Under the pieces are notes generated by a model. The model did no database searches and was not told the origin of the DNA. It saw nothing but the letters and a program-made list of their open reading frames with translations. From the NCBI GenBank assembly GCA_021204375.1, contig JAJPZL010000391.1:1-12676 (forward strand): a stretch of 12,676 nucleotides of DNA. Direction: 5' to 3'. Below, piece after piece: positions 7,863 through 12,676 of the stretch. This DNA is from Bacteroides sp. GTDB lineage: Bacteria > Bacteroidota > Bacteroidia > Bacteroidales > Bacteroidaceae. The position numbers were made by a program, and so were the translations under genes. The first letter of the stretch is position 1, and every line of letters starts with the position of its first letter.

Positions 7863-9260
7863 TCATTCGGCTTCCAGTACAACTACAAACGGTTCATTGT
7901 AAACATTTTCCGCCGGCAATTCTATCTTATGCAGAAAATTTCTTTTCTTCGTTTTGCCTCCGTCTATAATTTCCAGTTCTCTGCCACCTTTCAGGAATGA
8001 GGCCTTTACAGGTTTTGCTCCTTACCCGGGAAACTCAATATTTAATCTGTTACTAACAGGGACATTGAATACAGTAAGGTAATAACGGTTCTCTTTTCGG
8101 GTTATATATCCCCAACCCTGGTCTTTCAGTTCCGAATAAGAGATTCCATATATAGCTTCGCCATTTACCTGCATCCATTTTCCGATACTCTCTGCAATAT
8201 AACACTCTTCAGGACGTATTTTACCGCTGGGCTCAGGCCCGAAATTCAGTACAAAGTTACCGTTCAGTGAAACCGTTTTTACCATCATTTCGATCAGGTC
8301 GCAGGGTGTCTTTATATATCCTTTCCAATCAGCCTGATAACCCCACTGATTCTCCGGAATGGTCATCACACACTCCCAGTCATTTCCTTTCAGGTCTTCC
8401 AGCTTATCGGGCAACTCCCTTTCCCAGGCCTGATCGTAATCATCGATCATATCTCCGTTCTGGTCGTAGCGACGGTTTCCATACTCATCCGCCCGGAAAC
8501 GGCTTCCGATAACCAGACCCGGACGTTTGGCTCTTAACTCTTTTCCCAGCTTATCGGTCCACTCAGCCTCTCCTATTCAGGCTTTATCCCAGGAACCATC
8601 AAACCAGAACCCTTTTACTTCCAGGAAAGAGTCCAGCAATTCAATCAACTGATTACGGGTATAGATTTTGAACTCTTCATACTTTGCCTTTTGCTCTTCT
8701 GTCTCCGGTATCCCCGAACGATATCCGGGATGTTTCCAGTCAATGATAGAGAAATAGAAATAAATATCTATTCCCTCTGCTGTATAGGCATCTATCAACT
8801 CCCGCAGGATATTCTTTTTATAGGGAGTATGGGCAATCGTATAATCCGTATACTTACTGGGCCATAGACAGAAACCATCGTGATGCTTAGTGGTAAAGAT
8901 CAGATATTTCACTCCCATTTCCAGGGCCTGACGTGCCCAGGTTTCCGGATCAAAATTTACCGGATTGAACTGCTTATAGAGTTGATCATACTCCTCCTTT
9001 CCCATCTTATTCCACGAACGGATCCACTCGGCAGCTCCCGTATAGGCATTTCCTTTCCAGGAACCTCCGGGAATAGAGTATACTCCCCAGTGAATGAACT
9101 GACCGAGGCCGTAACTTCTCCAGCGCTGCATATACTCATCCGTACGGACTCCGATCCGACAGGCACCGTGTTTGAGTGGTAAGGAATACCGTCCGTTTTG
9201 GGTATAACCCATACAGGCTATACCCAATATAAGAACGGTAACTACAAACGTTCTCTTCAT
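7863..9260 (-). pseudogene. GH29 alpha-L-fucosidase, two nonsense codons
   Basis: An exported alpha-L-fucosidase that would remove terminal fucose from glycans. The single frame covers 465 residues, broken by TGA at codon 228 (8577-8579) and TAA at codon 413 (8022-8024); the final stop is TGA at 7863. Starting at 9260 gives a Sec signal peptide (MKRTFVVTVLILGIACMGYT); an ATG at 9299 would add 13 unlikely residues. GH29 motifs are clear: FIHWGVYS at 55-62, TTKHHDGFCLW at 123-133, and the nucleophile Asp221 in GFWFDGSW. The TGA directly follows WDKA, where a Trp would fit (TGG to TGA). The part behind it still reads as family sequence: MTIPENQWGYQ, NGNFVLNFGPEP. The premature product would stop seven residues after the nucleophile and cannot fold normally. 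It follows GH105 by 41 bases and is probably cotranscribed. Confidence 0.9.
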
Positions 9261-9301
9261 AAAGTGATCAAGGTTATCTATACTAAAAGTCAATTTCATC
9301 T

Positions 9302-10422
9302 TTATTTCATTTTACAGATCTCTGTTCCTGCCATCAACACAGCACCCACTCCGTATACGGCCGTCATATCACCGATAACTTTTTTAGGATCTGCACCGAT
9401 AGGTTGCACCCATCCCAGCTTTCCATCTTCATCCACTACCGACATCAACCAGTTCCACGATTTCGTGAGAGCCGGCAGATACTCTTTTTTATCCAGTAAT
9501 CCTTCGTTGATGCCGTAAGCTATCGCATAAGTAATCAAAGCCGTAGCGCTTGCTTCAGGGACGGGATAACTCTCCGGATCCAGTAGGCTTGCATGCCAGT
9601 AACCATTCTCATCCTGCAGTTCTACTAATCTTCCGATCAATTCTATAAATAAGTCTTCATAAAATCCCTTATATTCCTGAGGAAGATATTTCAGAAGATT
9701 AGGAATGCCGGCCACTACCCAACCGTTCCCACGGCCACAGAAGATGGGCTCTCCATTCTGCTCTCTCTTATTAAAATAGCTGTCATCCCTGAAAAAAGTT
9801 TTTGTTCCTTATCATACAGATGCTCCCGGGTCTTTTTAAAATGTTCATCCATATATTCCAGGTATTTTGTCTCACCGGTTATCCGGTAAAGCTGAGCATA
9901 TACCGGAGGAACCATAAAGAGTGCATCACACCAGGTCCAGCTCTGTTTGGATCTATAATGCATGGAAGGATCCGGTGGATTTGCCAGAATGGTATCGATC
10001 CGCTGTTTGGTAGGAGTCATCATTTCAGGCTTCTGAAAAATCTCATGCATCCGCAGGTAATACTGAGTAACAGTCAATTCATCCGAATGATAGATACTAT
10101 ATCCGGGATGGTGCAGGAAATTGGCAGGTACTTTCCAGTTATTTGTATGTCCGATATCCAGTAACCAGTTGTAATAACGGGCGGAGTCAGGAGCTATGGC
10201 TGCCCAATCCGTCATTCCCAGGAAAAGTACCCCATTGGTCCACGCATCTATTCCGTAATCGTGAAGATTTCTCTCTTCCAGATAGGTAAAATTTTCTATC
10301 TGCCAATCGACAACACGGGTAAGTACATTTTCAATTTCCGCAGTATCAAAAGGTGACTTATTATCGTCATTGCAGGAAGTATTCATCAATCCGATGCACA
10401 GAAGCAGGATATATAGACTCAA
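9302..10422 (-). pseudogene. GH105 unsaturated uronyl hydrolase, frameshifted
   Basis: A lipoprotein-like member of glycoside hydrolase family 105, whose members cleave unsaturated galacturonyl or glucuronyl units from lyase products (for example rhamnogalacturonan fragments). Motifs: SWTWCDALFMVPP at 161-173 with the likely catalytic Asp166, then GRGNGW, and YPVPEASATALITYAI near the C-terminus. The frame is lost in the T6 run at 9792-9797 (A6 on the plus strand) after DKEQKLF; one more T restores FRDDSYFNKREQNGEPIF and joins the rest, giving 373 residues. As read, translation ends at TAG 9715-9717. No ATG opens the frame: the first usable codon is TTG at 10422, giving SLYILLLCIGLMNTSC as signal with a possible lipobox cysteine. 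A G missing after 10432 would explain the lost ATG (MKRFLSLYILLL). The family Trp before GRGNGW reads Cys (TGT). It precedes GH29 in a likely operon. Confidence 0.85.
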
Positions 10423-10481
10423 AAATCTTTTATCAGACCACGTATTAATCGTATCCGTATATCTATTTAATATTTTCTTTT

Positions 10482-10521
10482 AAAAAGGCTGGCTCCCTTA
10501 CAGGGGGTGTAGGAGCCGGCC
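10482..10521 (-). terminator. Terminator upstream of GH105
   Basis: Arms 10487-10496 and 10512-10521 pair over ten positions with one mismatch on the minus strand; the apical part can add a short TACA/TGTA stem. The minus strand continues with TTTTT (10482-10486). It would end the GH88 transcript, or an independent small RNA, 60 bases before the GH105 start. Confidence 0.7.
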
Positions 10522-10669
10522 ACCTAAGTGTTAAATTAAACAAAGTGAATTGGGCAATTTAACTGTAATGAAACTAATATGGAACGTATTTATAGCCCTC
10601 TTCAACTTTTTGGAGTCTGGTTTGCCTGCACAACTTCACAGTCCCGCAGGACAAACCAGCCCGCCTACC
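10482..10669 (-). ncRNA. Possible structured small RNA or leader
   Basis: On the minus strand an exact TAnnTTTG box (TAGATTTG, 10674-10681) is followed by three hairpins and a U-tailed terminator, defining a putative RNA of about 188 bases. Hairpin 1 (10617-10659) pairs CTGGTTTG and CCTGC with one bulged base; hairpin 2 (10530-10563) has the stem GTTAAATT/AATTTAAC; hairpin 3 is the terminator. GGCTGG near the 5' end can also pair with CCAGCC in the terminator, which would allow a switch. It does not match any RNA family I recognise. It could be the leader of GH105 with attenuation, or a stand-alone RNA, or only the GH88 3' region. Confidence 0.3.
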
Positions 10670-10673
10670 GATT

Positions 10674-10681
10674 CAAATCTA
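10674..10681 (-). promoter_or_regulatory. Candidate -7 box between GH88 and GH105
   Basis: TAGATTTG on the minus strand matches TAnnTTTG exactly. It could drive the putative structured RNA or GH105-GH29. There is no clear -33 TTTG. Confidence 0.35.
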
Positions 10682-10738
10682 AACTGCATTTTTACATGGT
10701 TGGCTCTCCGTATATATAGGTAAGGTTAGATTAGATTC

Positions 10739-11938
10739 TTACTCCAGTTCCTTTTTCCGGATAAGTCCTTCCAGGAAATAGTAATCTGCATAATTCAACG
10801 GTACATCTATCTCTACATCGTGAGGGATACTTCCCACAGAGTGTTTCAGTATAAAATTCCCGTTCGTCCCGACTTTGGCCCTGTACCGGGGAGAAGAAAG
10901 GCTTTCCATGATCTGGTCCGCCTTCTCCTTATACCCCTTGTCAGGAAGGTAGGTGCTTAATTCATAGAGTGTCGAGGCTGTACAAGCTGCCGCCGAAGCA
11001 TCCCGGGGTGCTTTCGGTATATCCGGTACATTGTAATCCCAATAGGGTACCAGATCCTCAGGCAGATTTTCATAATTAAAGATAAAGGCATGTATCTTTT
11101 GCGCCTGTTTCAGGTAACGCACATCTTTTGTATAACGGTAACAGGTAATATATCCATAGAGACCCCATGCCTGCCCACGTGCCCACGCTGATTCATGCGT
11201 ATATCCCTGAGCAGTATGTTTATGCAATACCTTTCCGCTAACAGGATCATAATCAATTACATGATAGGAGCTGTGATCGTCCCGGAAATGATTCTCCAGG
11301 GTGACATCCGCATAACGCACCGCTATTTCATAGAACGAAGGATCTCCGGAAATAAGGGAGGCTTCAAAAAGCAACTCCAGGTTCATCATATTATCGATAA
11401 TAACCGGACAGGTCCATCCCCTTTCGGCCATCCACCCTTTATCCGTATCCCAGGACTGTATGACTCCCGCACCGGGACGATACCGGGTACAAAGGGAACG
11501 GGCCGCTTCTACAATTACATCTTTATAGGCCGGATTACCGGTTTCTCTCAGACCGTTCAGGAAACTACATCCTATCATAAAGCCAACATCGTGATGCCAT
11601 TTCAGATACTTTACCGAATCCAAACTTTCCGTATAGGCTTCAGCTATGTTTCTCTACTTCACATCTCCTGTCAGCTTATAAGTATACCACAAGCTTCCCG
11701 GAAAGAAACCACTGGTCCAATCCTCGATAGGAATATATTGTATACTTCCGTCTTTATTTATAGTACGCGGATTATAAACCTCTCCTGTCTCTTCATATAT
11801 TTTAGTCTGAAGAGTATGCTGAAGTACTGCATGTTCAATATTATCCTGAATAAAATCAACCGGTTGTGTTTTAGGCGAGTTGCAGGCTGCACTCAAAAAG
11901 AATAGGAATAAACCGTATATAAACAGTGTTCTTTTCAT
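10739..11938 (-). pseudogene. GH88 unsaturated glucuronyl hydrolase, nonsense codon
   Basis: A predicted lipoprotein of glycoside hydrolase family 88, which hydrolyses unsaturated uronic acid from oligosaccharides made by lyases (for example from glycosaminoglycans). The frame of 399 residues is continuous except for TAG at codon 95 (11654-11656), right after YTYKLTGDVK; a Trp would fit there (TGG to TAG). The ATG at 11938 gives MKRTLFIYGLFLFFLSAACN, a signal peptide with a possible lipobox Cys19. Family sequence lies on both sides: WTSGFFPG at 74-81, HHDVGFMIG with the likely catalytic Asp117, IIDNMMNLELL with Asp182, THESAWARGQAWGLYGY, and APRDASAAACTAS. An upstream in-frame ATG at 11995 would overlap the promoter and is unlikely. 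The truncated product would have 94 residues without any catalytic aspartate. First gene of the leftward set. Confidence 0.9.
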
Positions 11939-11980
11939 GTATTCTGTCGATTTATGAGGTTTTTTATTTTGTCTCTGTTG

Positions 11981-11988
11981 CAAAACTA
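11981..11988 (-). promoter_or_regulatory. GH88 -7 box
   Basis: TAGTTTTG on the minus strand matches TAnnTTTG exactly, 42 bases before the GH88 ATG at 11938. The box supports that start over the ATG at 11995, which lies upstream of it. Confidence 0.5.
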
Positions 11989-12031
11989 CAGTCATTTTTT
12001 CAATAGCACCTACATAAATAGTCCGTTTTGT

Positions 12032-12047
12032 GGTATAAAATTATACC
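12032..12047. promoter_or_regulatory. Palindrome, possible operator
   Basis: GGTATAA-AA-TTATACC is a perfect seven-base inverted repeat with a two-base spacer. It lies about 45 bases upstream of the GH88 -7 box and about 110 bases upstream of the thioesterase -7 box, a place that suits a regulator of the GH88 promoter. The binding protein is unknown. Confidence 0.35.
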
Positions 12048-12095
12048 GGGTAAAAAAAGACCTGTTTTTTCTATCAACTCTTAAAAGATCACCCC

Positions 12096-12148
12096 TATAA
12101 ACAGAAGAAAACCAGGAAATCTCAGCCTATTTTCTGTTTATATCCTGG
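12096..12148. repeat. Interleaved inverted repeats upstream of the thioesterase
   Basis: TATAAACAGAA (12096-12106) is complementary to TTCTGTTTATA (12132-12142), and CCAGGA (12112-12117) to TCCTGG (12143-12148). The order A-B-A'-B' is that of a pseudoknot rather than a simple hairpin. It ends nine bases before the thioesterase -7 box, so a DNA operator is as likely as an RNA structure. Confidence 0.4.
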
Positions 12149-12157
12149 CAATTTATC

Positions 12158-12165
12158 TATTTTTG
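12158..12165 (+). promoter_or_regulatory. Thioesterase -7 box
   Basis: TATTTTTG matches TAnnTTTG exactly, 24 bases before the ATG at 12190; the leader is A-rich (AATAATTCAAAAGAA). Confidence 0.55.
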
Positions 12166-12189
12166 TAGAATAATTCAAAAGAATGGTCT

Positions 12190-12618
12190 ATGACTACACC
12201 GCAGGATTTTTTTAAGAACGACCGGTATGCCCGGCTTTCAGGTATAGAATTAGTCGAAATACGAAAAGGATACGGCAAAGCCCGCATGGTAGTAGAAGAG
12301 AAACACCTCAATGCCGGTAATACCACGCAGGGAGGTGCTATATTCACCCTGGCCGACCTGGCACTTGCTGCCGCTTCCAATTCACACGGTAATCTGGCCT
12401 TCTCTATGACCTCCAGCATCACATTTTTACGAAGAAGTATACCCGGTGATACATTATATGCGGAAGCCAGAGAAAGATTTCTGCATCCTGCTACCGGTCA
12501 TTACCAGGTAGATGTAACCAATCAGCAGGGAGAACTGATAGCTACTTTCGAAGCGACTGTATACCGTAAAAATATTCCGCTTCCCTTCCGGATAGAAAAA
12601 ATAGAATGTTTAAAATAG
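12190..12618 (+). CDS. PaaI-type hotdog thioesterase
   Basis: A 142-residue cytoplasmic hotdog-fold protein of the PaaI/YdiI type, enzymes that hydrolyse acyl-CoA thioesters, often aromatic ones. The signature runs from 41 to 62: NAGNTTQGGAIFTLADLA, in which Gly48-Gly49 and Asp56 match the usual N-x-H-G-G-x(6)-D pattern, but the histidine is replaced by Gln47. The central strand region SITFLRRSIPGDTLYAEA and the length are typical. The ATG at 12190 is chosen because the promoter box ends 24 bases earlier. It has its own promoter and terminator and no operon partner in the window, so the substrate cannot be inferred from context. The coding frame keeps a T7 run near codon 6 intact. Confidence 0.85.
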   Translation: MTTPQDFFKNDRYARLSGIELVEIRKGYGKARMVVEEKHLNAGNTTQGGAIFTLADLALAAASNSHGNLAFSMTSSITFLRRSIPGDTLYAEARERFLHPATGHYQVDVTNQQGELIATFEATVYRKNIPLPFRIEKIECLK

Positions 12619-12623
12619 ATACA

Positions 12624-12662
12624 AAAAAAGTACTCTGACTATGATATTCAGAGTACTTTTTT
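12624..12662 (+). terminator. Thioesterase terminator
   Basis: A perfect 15-base-pair stem, AAAAAAGTACTCTGA with TCAGAGTACTTTTTT, around a nine-base loop, starting five bases after the stop. The symmetrical A and T runs let it act on both strands. Confidence 0.9.
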
Positions 12663-12676
12663 ATTAAGTATATTGT

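Larger units (their letters stand above)
10423..10738. other. 316-base gap between GH88 and GH105
   Basis: No coding region was found on either strand. The gap holds a minus-strand -7-like box (10674-10681), three hairpins (10617-10659, 10530-10563, 10487-10521), and a T run after the last. The rest near 10423-10480 is AT-rich and is the leader of GH105. No remnant of a known gene family was recognised. Confidence 0.7.

Noticed and set aside
8577..8579. TGA read as Trp or selenocysteine (recoding)
   Set aside because: The same gene has a TAA, GH88 has a TAG at a Trp position, and TGA serves as the final stop of GH29; no selenocysteine insertion hairpin was recognised. Decay explains all.
11195..11905. 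Open frame of 236 codons on the plus strand
   Set aside because: It is antisense to the GH88 gene, has no family likeness and no promoter; a shadow frame.
7863..12618. Polysaccharide utilisation locus with SusC/SusD, sensor or lyase
   Set aside because: No SusC, SusD, hybrid two-component regulator, sulfatase or polysaccharide lyase gene is visible in the window; only three hydrolases are present.
1..12676. CRISPR array, insertion sequence, tRNA or rRNA gene, defence system
   Set aside because: No spaced direct repeats, transposase motifs, cloverleaf sequences or defence-protein motifs were seen on either strand.

Overview
The window looks like a Bacteroidales chromosome (Bacteroides/Parabacteroides/Dysgonomonas-like; genus not resolvable by eye). 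The signs are the order acpP-fabF-rnc-pfkA, promoters with the Bacteroidetes -7 box TAnnTTTG, A-rich leaders without Shine-Dalgarno sites, a bacterial GH3-family protein, and exported glycan-degrading enzymes (GH88, GH105, GH29) with Bacteroides-type signal peptides. GC looks moderate, and no mobile element, tRNA, rRNA or CRISPR was seen.

Left part (1-3321): the 3' end of acpP, then fabF and rnc read rightward with almost no spacing, an acyl-carrier-protein/fatty-acid-synthesis/RNase III operon. A strong hairpin ending in TTTT lies inside the first codons of rnc and is a good candidate for RNase III autoregulation or for attenuation. The convergent pfkA overlaps the rnc 3' end by 43 bases and carries two one-base deletions, so it is broken as read.

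Middle part (3464-7740): an intact GH3-family adenylating enzyme, a convergent intact tRNA 2-thiouridylase (mnmA), and a divergent intact cysteinyl-tRNA synthetase (cysS) closed by a terminator.

Right part (7756-11995): a leftward set of three polysaccharide-degrading genes, GH88 then GH105 then GH29. All three are disrupted: one nonsense codon in GH88, one frameshift and no good start codon in GH105, two nonsense codons in GH29. Enzymes of the GH88 and GH105 families remove unsaturated uronic acids left by polysaccharide lyases, and GH29 removes alpha-L-fucose, so the set once probably finished the breakdown of a fucosylated, uronic-acid-containing glycan. Between GH88 and GH105 lies about 316 bases without a gene, holding a promoter-like box, three successive hairpins and a terminator; this may be a small RNA or a regulated leader.

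Right edge (12190-12676): an intact PaaI-type hotdog thioesterase with its own promoter and terminator.

The main biological message is selective decay: four of the ten genes are broken, all four act in carbohydrate use, while lipid, RNA and translation genes are intact even though they contain comparable homopolymers. The two readings are real pathway erosion in a host-adapted lineage, or partly sequencing error for the three one-base indels. The three nonsense codons are harder to explain as error.
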